A stretch of DNA of 64,000 nt, taken from the NCBI GenBank assembly GCA_030625775.1, contig DAOUQC010000005.1, positions 1-64,000 on the forward strand. The letters are read 5' to 3'. How positions within the stretch are numbered: position 1 is the stretch's first letter; every line of letters begins with the position of its first letter. The notes below the pieces were generated by a model. It was not told the DNA's origin and searched no databases. It saw nothing but the letters and a program-made list of their open reading frames with translations. Positions 16,997-26,900 of the stretch are shown here, piece after piece. The stretch is from Verrucomicrobiota bacterium. GTDB taxonomy: Bacteria > Verrucomicrobiota > Verrucomicrobiia > Verrucomicrobiales > DEV007. Both the position numbers and the translations under genes were made by a program.

Positions 16997-19900
16997 TTAT
17001 TCTTTCAAGCTCGCCAGATAGGCAATCAAATCGCGCAGTTCGTATTTTGTCATTAGCAAACCGACGGGCGGCATGGCGGAAATGGGAGGTTGGCGGTTCT
17101 TGATATTACTGAGAGGGATTTTTCTTTCGATGCTTTTTGTGCTGTCTTTGGGATCAGGAAATTTTACCACAATGTGTTGTTCGTTTTCTTCGAGCAAATT
17201 GCCGCCGACGCTGCTGCCGTCTTTCAGGGTGACCATGGTCAGGCCGTAACCGGGAACCACAAAGGTGCTGGGATTGACCAGGGATTCAAGCAGGTAGTCG
17301 GACTTCTGCCGGCTGCCGACGCCGGTGAGTTCCGGTCCGGCAATTCCTCCATCTCCTTTGACGGTGTGGCACTTGGTGCATTGCCCGGCGGGGTGGCTGG
17401 CATAGACGATTTTGCCTTTGGCGGGATCGCCTCCTTTAGTGCAAATTCGGTAGGCCGAGACAATGTTTTTGGAATCGAGGGAAGCGGTGTAGCTTTTGAG
17501 TTTTTCCTGCACCGGGGCCTCTTTGCGTTTGCCTGCCGCTTCGATCAGGTCAAGCTGACTTCCAGCGGGTTCCTTGTCAGCGAGCAGACCAGTGAGCCGG
17601 TCGATGAGTAGCTTGGTGATTTCGGCCGATTCAATCGAGGCCATCAAAGCATAGGCATTTTGCCGGTCACGCAGGTTTTTGGATTGGGCAAGATTCAGGA
17701 TCGCCTGCTGTCCCCGTTGCTGATCGATATGCAAGAGTGAGGCACAGCCTTCTTTACGAATGGCTGCTTTTTTGTCGCTGAGCAATTTGGGGAACAGGTC
17801 ATTAAGTTCAGGGGCTTTGCGTTTGCTGAGTTGTTGCAGGCAGACGATACGCAATTCGAGATCGGCTTGTTTATTGACCAACTGCTGAATGAGCAGCGGG
17901 GTAGGGATGTTAAATCCATATTGCTCAGCGAGCCGGGTGGCGGTGGCAAGCAGGCTTCCCTGGGCGTTTTTCAGAATAGCAGGTAGACCAGCTTGGACTG
18001 TTTTGCTGATATCATCACGCTTTTTGGGATCAAGGGGACGGTGGATGCCTACAGTGGAATCCATGACATTTGGTTGGGGCCATTCACCCAGCGCGTTGAG
18101 AGCTTCAAGCCGGACGAACTCCGGCAATTGCTCATTGGCAGCGTAGTCCAGCAAACGTTTGGCATTTTCATTTTTACCGAGACGGAAATTGGCATTGATC
18201 AGGCGGGTCTGCTGAATGAAATCCCGGTGTCCCTTGGGCAGTGAAACGCTGTCATCCAGCACGATATATTTATCGAGGTGTTTGGCCAGTGCTGGCAGAG
18301 CGTGTTCGAGATTGTTGTCGTTGATCGCACGAATGGCCTCACCGACAAGCGCAGGATCGGGGTCATCGAGAAAGTATTTCACTCGGGGGTCTTTCAAGCG
18401 ACGCAGGGTGAGCAGAATGCCGAGACGCAGGGCAGCAGATTCACTGTCGATTTTCTTGAGCATTTTTTCTGTCTGGTGCAGGTGCCACAGGCCCATCACA
18501 CAGGCGTGGCGGATGAAGGCATCCTTGTTATCATTTTCCGACAGGGTCTCGAATAATTTATCGAGGGCTTGGACATTGTTGCATTTGCCAACACCGATTG
18601 CGGCCTGGGCTCGTACCCGGAGGGAGGGATCATCGAGAGCCTTGAGTAAGGCGTCTCCGGCTTCGACGGTGCGTGAGTCGGTGAGTACTTTTGCGGCTTG
18701 GCTGCGCACTTCGACTTGCTCATCGGCTAGTAGGTCAATGTGGACGGAGAGCAGGGCGGGTTTTTTTCGTGAGAGTTGGCCAAGTCCCCAGATGCCGTGC
18801 AGTCGTTTTAATAGCGGGTTGTCTTGCTTGCTTGCTGCGGTTTTGAGTATATCCGTTGCCACTTCATCAGCTTTTGCAGCGAGAGCAAATTGAGCTTTCT
18901 GACGAACCCGCATGTCGGCGTGGCCGAGCAGTTGGTCGAGGTCGGCGTTGGAGCGGTCATTGAAGGGGCTGAGCAGGAGCTTTTTTGTTTCCAGCACGAG
19001 CTTGCTCTTGAGAAGTTTTTTATCTGCCAGAGTGTAGACATTACCGACATCCTGCTTGCTCCAGCCGTTGTTGTTAAAACAGCTTAGATACATCTGGCCA
19101 TCCGGGCCAAATTCAATATCGGTCAAGCCCATGGCATTCATGAAAACGTGGTGATCGGTGGATTTGAATCCTGCACCGTCTGTTTCGATTCCGAAGGATT
19201 CAATATCGGCACGTGAGCCGCCGAAATTGCAGACAAAAAAGTGGTTTTTGTAGCGTTCGGGAAATGCAGTGCCGCCATAGTTAAAAACAAAACCGGAGGG
19301 GCCCCAGGAAATTTTGTCAACCGGTGGCAGGATCCAGGTGGGCTGGCCTTCGTGACGGGTTTCCCAAAGGGATTCGGTCATCCACGGGTTCATGGGGATG
19401 CTTTTGTGGTCGGGGTGTGCGTAGCGCTGGGTGCGGAGGCTGAGTTGCTGGTAAAAGGTTAAGATGCTTTGGTGGCCAGCTGTCCAACCCGAATCGCCCC
19501 CCTCGAGGATGTAAACCAGTCTGCCGGTGTCCCATTGATCCCCGTCGTTGTCACAGGTGAAAAGATTGCCGAATTGATCAAAGGCCAACTCCTGGGGGTT
19601 GCGCAGGCCCCGGTAGTATTCCTCTAGATTCGAGCCGTCGGGATCACAGCGGAATACCGCACCGAGTGTGGGTTCGTGGTAAGTTCGACCTTCTTTGGTA
19701 GTGAATGAATAACCGCGGTCACCGAGAGAAAAATAGATGCGGCCATCCGGGCCCCAGACGAGTCCGTGCAGATCGTGTCCGGAAAAACTCATGCGAATGC
19801 CGAACCCGTCCTGTAGCGAAGTTCGTTGATCCGCTTTGCCGTCCCCATCTTTGTCTTCGAGTAACCAGAGATGGGGGATGTTGGTGTAATAAATTTTACC

Positions 19901-20455
19901 ATTGCCGCCGTCGAGCAGACCTATACCGGGACCGTCGAGTGGATCCTTGAAGCCGTCGGCAAAGATCCAATGTTTGTCCGCCCGCCCGTCTTGATCGGTG
20001 TCTTCGACGACGACGATACGCTCGCCGACTGTGTTGTAGTGCGAAAGAGGCAGGCGGTCAGCGTGATTTTTGTACATCGCCAGTCGTTCGGCACTGCTTT
20101 GTATCGCATTGTCTTCGAACAGCATATCCTGATTATTACGGATGTCTTCGACCCCCTGTTTCCAGCGTGGCAACTCGGCAATGTAGAGGCGGCCTTTAGC
20201 ATCAAAACAAATGGCGGACGAATTCTGGGTCTGTGATTCGTCAGCAAACAGGCGGGCGACAAAACCTTCTGGAATCTCAAAAGTGGCGATGCGCAGTTTG
20301 GCTTCGTTTTCGATTTCAGCCTTGGTTTTGGGCGTTGCTTTGGGAACAGTTTTTTTGCCAGCCACGGAGCCTGAAGGGACAGCAAAAGTAAGTTGAAGTC
20401 CAAAAATCAAGGATGCTAGCAGAGCGAGAGAGCTGATAAAATAATGAGGCTTCAT
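16997..20455 (-). CDS. PVC-type haem-binding dehydrogenase: beta-propeller, HEAT repeats, C-terminal CxxCH cytochrome domain
   Basis: A large secreted protein of 1152 residues, starting at ATG 20455 with a signal peptide (MKPHYFISSLALLASLIFGL); a longer frame only adds a proline-rich head. Residues about 50-500 form the membrane-bound dehydrogenase propeller, with NPQELAFDQFGNLFTCDNDGDQWD and Asp-rich loops such as EDTDQDGRADKHW. Residues about 540-940 carry HEAT repeats (for example DPSLRVRAQAAIGVG). The last about 130 residues form a cytochrome c domain with haem-binding CTKCH near residue 1024, GPELTGVGSR and a later Met-containing loop. Such proteins are abundant in Planctomycetes and Verrucomicrobia and are presumed periplasmic oxidoreductases, probably for sugars or other alcohols. 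The substrate is unknown. Confidence 0.92.
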   Translation of the reverse strand: MKPHYFISSLALLASLIFGLQLTFAVPSGSVAGKKTVPKATPKTKAEIENEAKLRIATFEIPEGFVARLFADESQTQNSSAICFDAKGRLYIAELPRWKQGVEDIRNNQDMLFEDNAIQSSAERLAMYKNHADRLPLSHYNTVGERIVVVEDTDQDGRADKHWIFADGFKDPLDGPGIGLLDGGNGKIYYTNIPHLWLLEDKDGDGKADQRTSLQDGFGIRMSFSGHDLHGLVWGPDGRIYFSLGDRGYSFTTKEGRTYHEPTLGAVFRCDPDGSNLEEYYRGLRNPQELAFDQFGNLFTCDNDGDQWDTGRLVYILEGGDSGWTAGHQSILTFYQQLSLRTQRYAHPDHKSIPMNPWMTESLWETRHEGQPTWILPPVDKISWGPSGFVFNYGGTAFPERYKNHFFVCNFGGSRADIESFGIETDGAGFKSTDHHVFMNAMGLTDIEFGPDGQMYLSCFNNNGWSKQDVGNVYTLADKKLLKSKLVLETKKLLLSPFNDRSNADLDQLLGHADMRVRQKAQFALAAKADEVATDILKTAASKQDNPLLKRLHGIWGLGQLSRKKPALLSVHIDLLADEQVEVRSQAAKVLTDSRTVEAGDALLKALDDPSLRVRAQAAIGVGKCNNVQALDKLFETLSENDNKDAFIRHACVMGLWHLHQTEKMLKKIDSESAALRLGILLTLRRLKDPRVKYFLDDPDPALVGEAIRAINDNNLEHALPALAKHLDKYIVLDDSVSLPKGHRDFIQQTRLINANFRLGKNENAKRLLDYAANEQLPEFVRLEALNALGEWPQPNVMDSTVGIHRPLDPKKRDDISKTVQAGLPAILKNAQGSLLATATRLAEQYGFNIPTPLLIQQLVNKQADLELRIVCLQQLSKRKAPELNDLFPKLLSDKKAAIRKEGCASLLHIDQQRGQQAILNLAQSKNLRDRQNAYALMASIESAEITKLLIDRLTGLLADKEPAGSQLDLIEAAGKRKEAPVQEKLKSYTASLDSKNIVSAYRICTKGGDPAKGKIVYASHPAGQCTKCHTVKGDGGIAGPELTGVGSRQKSDYLLESLVNPSTFVVPGYGLTMVTLKDGSSVGGNLLEENEQHIVVKFPDPKDSTKSIERKIPLSNIKNRQPPISAMPPVGLLMTKYELRDLIAYLASLKE

Positions 20456-20579
20456 GAAGGGCCAAAGATGGAGGAAGGGTGGACGATCGTCAAATGGAGA
20501 GCGGGACGCTATTGAGTAGGGGGTGCAGGCTGAAAAAGGAGCTTGATTGAGAATCAATAAATTGGGAACGTGATGATTT

Positions 20580-21662
20580 ATGATAGACCGCCTTCATTTC
20601 ATTTTTTTTATTTGTGTGGTCATGCTTTTTTCTATGGGTAGGAATACGGCATGGTCCGCAGACAAAGCTGAAGTTCCTGAGGAGGCTGCTGAAATGGAGC
20701 AGCAGTTTCTAGTTGCTGAAAAAAAGCTGCAAGCGCCTCTGCGCCGCCTCGATGAAAATTATATCAAACATCTTGAAGCTTTGTTAAAACAAAAACAGAT
20801 CAAGGGGAATCTGGAGGGAGCACTTGAAGTGGCAGAAGAACTCAAAGGAGTAAAAAATGGCAATTTTGTGGTTTCAAAGGTAAAGAATCTTGATTTGGAT
20901 CACTCAAAAAAAACGTATTTCCGTGCAAGGCAGAGGACATTGAAGAATGAGGCTCCACAGCATCTACGCTTGCTGAAAGCCTATAAATCCCACCTGCTGG
21001 AACTGGCAACATCTCTTACCAAGGCTGGAAAACTGGAAGAAGCCGTGCGGGTGCAGGTTTACGCTCGCAGTTTGGATGCGGCGCTACTGGTGCAGGAAAA
21101 AAGGGGCTCTTTTGCTGAGCCACTGCGCTATGGAAAAGCCAATTGGGATTATATTGAAGATGCGATTAAACGCGAAAAATTGGACAAGGTTTCATATGGC
21201 GGGGAATCACAAGACAACTACTATGACCTTGGAGACAAAACCAGGATTCTGGTGGGGTTCCGCTTTGCTCTGAATGACTTTGGCGGCTACCGGATCGTGA
21301 GAGGGCTGCAGGCTGTATTCAGGGGGAGAGATAGCAAGGATGTGATTTCAGAAGTTTCCCTTGGGACAAAAAAGCCGTTGGAACACAAAAAAGTGGTGGC
21401 TAAAGAAGGTTATGCGGTGGGCGCTATTGAGGTCAGAACTGCACCGTTTATCCGCCAGGTTCGCATTCATTTTTATCGGGTGATTAGCGAACGGCTTGAC
21501 CCGGATGACAACTATTCATCATCCTGGTATGGAAAGTGGGGGAAAACTTTTCAACAGGATCGCGTGGATGCTGGAGAAAGAATACCCGTAGGGATTCATG
21601 GGAAGTATGGACTGGGCATGGATAAGCTGGGTTTGGTTTTGATCAGCCGGGAAGCTGGTTGA
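20580..21662 (+). CDS. Secreted protein of a PVC-typical family of unknown function
   Basis: A 360-residue protein with an N-terminal signal (FIFFICVVMLFSMG...AWSA). Residues about 35-165 are helical, containing YIKHLEALLKQKQIKGNLEGA and AVRVQVYARSLDAA, a pattern seen in many verrucomicrobial and planctomycetal secreted proteins. Residues about 205-355 are beta-rich (IVRGLQAVFRG, KEGYAVGAIEVR, LDPDDNYSSSWYG, VGIHGKYG). This second part matches, from memory, a common PVC domain of unknown role, possibly a lectin-like sandwich. It is divergent from the PVC cytochrome gene, with 124 bases between starts. No enzymatic motif is seen. Confidence 0.7.
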   Translation: MIDRLHFIFFICVVMLFSMGRNTAWSADKAEVPEEAAEMEQQFLVAEKKLQAPLRRLDENYIKHLEALLKQKQIKGNLEGALEVAEELKGVKNGNFVVSKVKNLDLDHSKKTYFRARQRTLKNEAPQHLRLLKAYKSHLLELATSLTKAGKLEEAVRVQVYARSLDAALLVQEKRGSFAEPLRYGKANWDYIEDAIKREKLDKVSYGGESQDNYYDLGDKTRILVGFRFALNDFGGYRIVRGLQAVFRGRDSKDVISEVSLGTKKPLEHKKVVAKEGYAVGAIEVRTAPFIRQVRIHFYRVISERLDPDDNYSSSWYGKWGKTFQQDRVDAGERIPVGIHGKYGLGMDKLGLVLISREAG

Positions 21663-21764
21663 GAACATGGGATGTTTGCTTTAAGTATTTTTTGTGATTG
21701 GTGGGGCTGGAAGCCATACTATCATGCTCAAGTAAGTGTCATTCTGTCCTGCTGTGATAAGTGA

Positions 21765-22553
21765 TCATGGACCAAATAATTTTCTCCCCAGGCGCCGGCA
21801 GTTGCGCTTGATCTGGTGATCCTCCATGGCAACCGCTTTTTTGAGAGCTTTCAAGTCTCCACTTTCGAGAGTGGTGGAATCGAGGTACTGCCAAAAAATG
21901 GAGAGGTCGTTGTGATCACCGAGTCTGGTGCCGAGATTACGAATGCGCAGGTCGCGTTTGCCGAGGCCCCGGGGATTGATTTTAGCGAGAAATTCGCGTT
22001 GGTAACGCAGGCGTTTGACAGCTTTGCGCCAGCAGTGCCAGAGTTCGGGGTCAGTGGACTTGGAAATTTGCCGGGCGAGCCCCCTTGCCTTCTTCAGGCT
22101 GCACCGCCAGCGGTGGCGCAGGACGCAGCGTTCTTTCTCACCGAGTTGTATGTTTTTCCAGGCAAGTATTTCAGCTTGAAGAATTGCTCGAATAGCAGTG
22201 GGCGAGGGTGATTGGGGCGCGGCTAAGTTTGAAGGGGATGTCTGGAACAAACTGTTAAGTGATTCCCTGGGTATTTCCGGATGTTTGTGGTGGAACTTTT
22301 CAAGCAGCGCGAGTTGCACGGATTGATCACGGGAGACTGCCACCATGGAGGACAGTTTGCGCAGATCCGCACGGCGCTGTCGGGCCAGTTTTTTTCCGCC
22401 GACAGGTTGGGCGAGATGCCAGGCGGCCCGTAGGCGTTTGGTGAGAACGCGGAGTTGATGCACCACTTCTTCTGACTCCAGTGCTTGCGGATGATCAAGT
22501 CCGGAAAGCTGTTTTTCAATCAAGCTGATGCAAATGTTGGAAAGGGAGGGCAC
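21765..22553 (-). CDS. CHAD-domain protein
   Basis: A 262-residue all-helical protein from a GTG start at 22553. The paired CHAD signatures are present: VHQLRVLTKRLRAAWHLAQ near residue 30 and LWHCWRKAVKRLRYQREFL near 170, each supplying conserved His, Arg and Lys on the positively charged face, with LGDHNDLSIF after the second. CHAD domains bind inorganic polyphosphate and localise to polyP granules. The N-terminal CYTH (triphosphatase) partner domain often fused to CHAD is absent. A polyphosphate kinase gene lies at 39274-41322. Confidence 0.85.
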   Translation of the reverse strand: MPSLSNICISLIEKQLSGLDHPQALESEEVVHQLRVLTKRLRAAWHLAQPVGGKKLARQRRADLRKLSSMVAVSRDQSVQLALLEKFHHKHPEIPRESLNSLFQTSPSNLAAPQSPSPTAIRAILQAEILAWKNIQLGEKERCVLRHRWRCSLKKARGLARQISKSTDPELWHCWRKAVKRLRYQREFLAKINPRGLGKRDLRIRNLGTRLGDHNDLSIFWQYLDSTTLESGDLKALKKAVAMEDHQIKRNCRRLGRKLFGP

Positions 22554-22707
22554 CCGTCAACTAACAACGGGAAATGAAGAAGGGACAACTAAGAAATGAG
22601 AGTGCCCGGGCACTGGCTGGTAATTGGAGACAGGGGAAGTGGTTTGCTCCACTCTTAAATGACAAAATCGGAGCCGGAGTGCAACGCAGACCGCCGGAGG
22701 CAATTCT

Positions 22708-22734
22708 GTCCTACGTCGGAGTTTTGTCCTACGT
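22708..22734. repeat. Tandem GTCCTACGT motifs, degenerate GTAG-type element
   Basis: Two copies of GTCCTACGT (22708-22716 and 22726-22734) in the roughly 200-base gap between the HrgA-like and CHAD genes. On the minus strand each reads GTAGGAC, the same head as the hairpin at 16932. The flanking stems are imperfect. I see no gene in the rest of this gap. Confidence 0.35.
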
Positions 22735-22756
22735 GTTTGTTGCTCGAACAGTTTAT

Positions 22757-23812
22757 TTAGGCTGCTGACTCGGTCTCTTTTTCTGAATCCGAAAAATCGT
22801 CACTTGGGTTGAGGCCGATGAATTCGTTGATGCTATAAGCTTTTTTGTCAATCAGGCATCGGGAGATCCATTGTTCAAAGCGGGAAAAATCAGAATTCTC
22901 TTCCCGGTGATCTCTTATTTTTTGCCAATCGAAATTCTTTTTATTACGCGGTGAAGTGATGCGCCGGTAGGTGAACAGGGATTGGATCGCTTCGAATTCA
23001 CGGGTGAGAAAACTGTGGATGGTGGCAGGTTCGGGCATGTCGTCGAGGGCATCCGCTTCCATGCCAAAGGTGCTGACTCCGATTCCAAAAGTGTTGGCAA
23101 AGTGCCGGATGTCTTCGATCATCTGTTCGTCGTCGATGGGGGCGGCTACCACCAGATCTCCACAGTCAGCCCAGTCGGAAGTGCTCAAACACTGGAACAG
23201 GTCTTCACGTAAAGTTGAATAACTGAGCTCGAGTTTCAGCTTCACACTGGTGACCTGGAAAGGGGCGCTGCCGAGCATTCGTTGCACTTCTACTTGCCGA
23301 CTGTCGAGAATGAATCCGTCCACGTCATCAACTTCACCGACCAGCCATTCGACAATGGCGGCATCGGGGTAACGCCAGCGGTTGGCGCCGGCTTCCGAGT
23401 CGGAAAACGAACGTTCGAAGATGAAGGGGAAGTTCGAGCGGGCTTCACAAAAGCGCTGGAAAAGGGCACGGAACTTATTGGCACGAGACATCGAGATATC
23501 AACGTCATTGTCACTGAGTGCCAGCTTTTCTCCCAGCAATCCTTGGCTGGGAGTAATGAGGTTTCGTGCACTGTGCAGGGAATGAATCGTAGTTGTGCGG
23601 AGGTAATAACCCTGACCCTGCTCGACCTTGGCAATGGGCGAGGAGGGGTCGCAGGACATGATGGAAAAGTGGTAACGCAAGGTGGCGTCACTGTAATTCT
23701 GGTGGAGTCGGTATTTGACCAGCTCAATCAGCTCGGTGCCTTTAATCGAATCAAGGGGAGTTGCCGGCAAAATATCAGGCAGAATGGTCTTGAGTTGGTC
23801 GCGTAGATTCAT
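22757..23812 (-). CDS. HrgA/COG2958-like protein: N-terminal winged helix plus nuclease-like domain
   Basis: A 351-residue cytoplasmic protein. Residues about 1-75 look like a winged-helix DNA-binding domain (TELIELVKYRLHQNYSDATLRYHFS, ending KVEQGQGYYLR). The middle (about 125-255) matches the restriction-endonuclease-like domain of HrgA-type proteins: RWRYPDAAIVEWL, then VTSVKLKLELSYSTLREDLFQCL, STSDWADCGDLVVAA and FANTFGIGVSTF. In relatives the VKLK position reads as the SFELK strand of a PD-(D/E)xK-type core. Here the putative acidic residue before the Lys is replaced (TSVKLK), so activity is uncertain. No methyltransferase is nearby. The C-terminus is acidic and low-complexity. Functional assignment is from remembered family resemblance, not a search. 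Confidence 0.6.
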   Translation of the reverse strand: MNLRDQLKTILPDILPATPLDSIKGTELIELVKYRLHQNYSDATLRYHFSIMSCDPSSPIAKVEQGQGYYLRTTTIHSLHSARNLITPSQGLLGEKLALSDNDVDISMSRANKFRALFQRFCEARSNFPFIFERSFSDSEAGANRWRYPDAAIVEWLVGEVDDVDGFILDSRQVEVQRMLGSAPFQVTSVKLKLELSYSTLREDLFQCLSTSDWADCGDLVVAAPIDDEQMIEDIRHFANTFGIGVSTFGMEADALDDMPEPATIHSFLTREFEAIQSLFTYRRITSPRNKKNFDWQKIRDHREENSDFSRFEQWISRCLIDKKAYSINEFIGLNPSDDFSDSEKETESAA

Positions 23813-23917
23813 AGGAGCAATGAAGTTGCTCCGAGCATCGGGATCAACGGGGTGGAGGTCAAGCTGGAAGGGAGAAATGAGGAGGTTTTTTTAGAATCGT
23901 ATGGGCGAGCTCCGCTC

Positions 23918-26900
23918 TTACGGTTGATTTTTGCCTTCGAGCAATTTTTTAGCTACCTGATAACCCTGCTTGTCAGCATTTTTTGATAGACTGCGGAACA
24001 GGTAATCGATTTTCTGCCGGGTGATCTTGCAAAAATACTCGATCATATGAAGAAAATCCTCTTCGTTTTCTATTCCTCCACGATCTAATAGCTGCTGGGC
24101 ACGGGAACAACTTGCGGTGATGGCAAACAATTCGGAGCCAATATCGACAAAACGACCAAGCAGGCATTGTTTTTTCTCCAGCTTGGGGCCGTTGATAATC
24201 ATGGCGTGAAACAACCTGCGCGCGAGTTTGCGGCTGAGACCACGAACTTTACGGAGTTCCCGATTCAGCTTTGGATGTATTTTTCCCTGGCAACCACAAG
24301 TCCCGTATACAGCGGGAACCCATTGCAGGGGATACCACCAGGCATAAAATTTAGCTGCTTTCAGGGCTGCTTTGAAGCGGACTTTTTTAGGCAGAGTGGA
24401 ATTGAGAATGGGACCGCCTACATTGAGATGGGGATCGAGAGCTTCACGGGCAATGAAGAGGCGCATGATCTCACTCGATCCTTCGAAGATGGTATTGATG
24501 CGGCTGTCACGGAGAAAGCGTTCGACGGGGATGCCCTCTTCACCCCGAGCTTTGAGAGACTCGGAGGTTTCGTAACCACGACCACCACGGATCTGCATGG
24601 TTTGCGTGGCAATATCCCAACCGCGTTCACTGCCCCACAATTTTCCAAAGGCGGCTTCGATCCTGATGTCGGCTTTTTTGTCGTGATCGACCAGGGCCGA
24701 AGTGTAGAGCACGATCGATTCCATGGCAAAAGTTTCAGCTGCCATCCTGGCAAGTTTTTGGGCGATGGCGTCGTGTTTGCCGATGGGCGATCCCCACTGG
24801 ACCCGTTCAGCGGCCCATTGGGTGGAAATTTTGACACATTCCTTGGCCAGCCCGGTGCAGGCAGCGGGCAGCGTGATGCGTCCGGTGTTTAAAGTCGTTA
24901 GGGCAACCTTCAAGCCGCGGCCTTCCCCGAGGATGATATTTTCGGCAGGCACACGAACGTTTTTAAAAGTGACCACTCCATTGTAGAGCGCATTCAGCCC
25001 CATAAAACGGCAGCGGTGGGTGATCTCGATGCCAGGGCTGTCCATTTCGACAACGAAGGCGGTGATGGAGCGGGCAGATGGGGGAGAGCCTTTTGGTGGC
25101 GGAGTTTTGGCCATCACCACAAGCAGGCCTGCTTTGAGGACATTGGTGCACCAGAGCTTTTCACCATTGATGACATAGTGATTTTTACTCGGGGTGGCAG
25201 TGGTGCCCATTTTGGCGGGATCCGATCCCACGTCAGGCTCGGTCAGGGCAAATGCAGAAATTTCGCCACCGGCACAGCGGGGCAGGTATTTCTTTTTTTG
25301 CTTTTCGGTGCCAAACAGGATCAGTGGTTGGGGGACGCCGATGGATTGATGCGCTGATACCAGCGCGGTCAGACTGCCGCATTTGGCACCTAGCAACATG
25401 GCAGCCCGGGAGTAGGTGGTTTGCGGCAGGCCGAGGCCTCCGTATTGCTGGGGAATTTTGATCCCAAAAGCTCCCATTTTTGCCAGTCCATTAATGACGC
25501 TTGCCGGTATCTCTCCGTTTTTGTCGATGCGGTCCGCATCCACTTTTTGATCAAGAAACTGTTGTAATTTTGCCAGAAATTCCTCGGAGCGTTTTTCTTC
25601 CTCCTGATTCGGAATGGGGAAGGGGATGATGGATTTCATATCCGCATTGCCCATGAACAGGGAAGCAGAAAAGCTGCGAGGTCCACTGACTTTGTCTCTG
25701 GCGGCTTCAGTCAACTCGAGCGCAGCACGCTCTTCCGGTGACATTTTCGAGGTGTCAATCACTTTGGACGAGGGGGATTGCTCTTCGTTGAGCTTGTCTG
25801 AAGAAAGCAGGGTTTTGGAAACGCTTCGTTTTTTGGCTGGAGAAGGTGTCGGACTTACGGACAGCCGTGAAGCTTTCCTCAGAGAATCAGCAGGCAGGAA
25901 ACGTTCGCCTTCTATGTCGGTCAATTGGTCGAGAATGCTGCAGGCATTGTCCAAACCGAATTGGTGCAGCCAGGTCATCGGGCCTCCTCGGAAAGGGGCG
26001 AAGCCGGTTCCCATGATCATGGCAAAGTCGATGTCGTCAGCACTTGCCGCGACTTTTTCTTCCAGGCAACGCCAGGCTTCATTGGCCATTAACAAGGTCA
26101 GCCGGTTTTGAATGGCTCTCTGACTCATCAAACGCCCCACTTCACTGCGGCGACATTCGAGTGCCGCAGGGTTGGCTTCGTCGGATTTGTGGGAAGAACC
26201 ATCATAACGATAGAAGCCGGCTCCCGCCTTGCGACCGAGGTTTCCGCAATCGACCATTCGTCTCAGAATACCGGGGATTTCAAAACGTTTGCCAAAGGCT
26301 GACTCCAGGGTGCCCGCCACATGGAGCCCTACATCGAGGCCGATTTCGTCGAGCAGACGGATTGGCCCCATCGGCATGCCAAAGGCGAGCATGGCTTTGT
26401 CGATTTCACGGGCATCAACACCCAAATCGTAAAGGCGTCCAGCTTCGATCAGGTAGGGCAGCAGAATACGATTGACCAGAAAACCCGGGCTGTCCTTAAC
26501 CACTACCGGCAGTTTGCCAATGCTGCTGAGAAACTTCAGGCAAACTTCCACATGATTTCTGTCAGTTGTTTCAGGGACCACCACTTCCACCAATTGCATG
26601 CGGTGGACAGGATTGAAAAAATGCAGGCCCAGGATGCGTTCCGGGTGAGTGATCCGGGGATCGTTGCACAGTTCTGAAATAGGCAGGGCCGAGGTGTTGG
26701 TAGCAAGAATCGTATCGGGGCCGGTACGTTTACAGAGATCCTGGAATATTTTCTTTTTGATCTCAATATTTTCGGTAGCGGCTTCGATAACGAGTTCTAC
26801 TTCGTCGAGAGGAACCGGTGATGCGGAGGGGTGAATCCGGTCACGCGCTTGTTTGGCTTCCAGTTCAGTGAGGATTTTTCGTTTCACTGCCGCAGCGAAT

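Noticed and set aside
22574-22768. 64-codon plus-strand frame in the HrgA/CHAD gap
   Set aside because: It runs across the repeated GTCCTACGT motifs, has no similarity I recognise, and overlaps the 3' end of the HrgA-like gene.
23895-23915. GAGCTC-centred palindrome after the fusion gene's stop
   Set aside because: GGGCGAGCTCCGCTC is only a partial dyad without a GTAG head or T tract, so it is not called as a REP or terminator.
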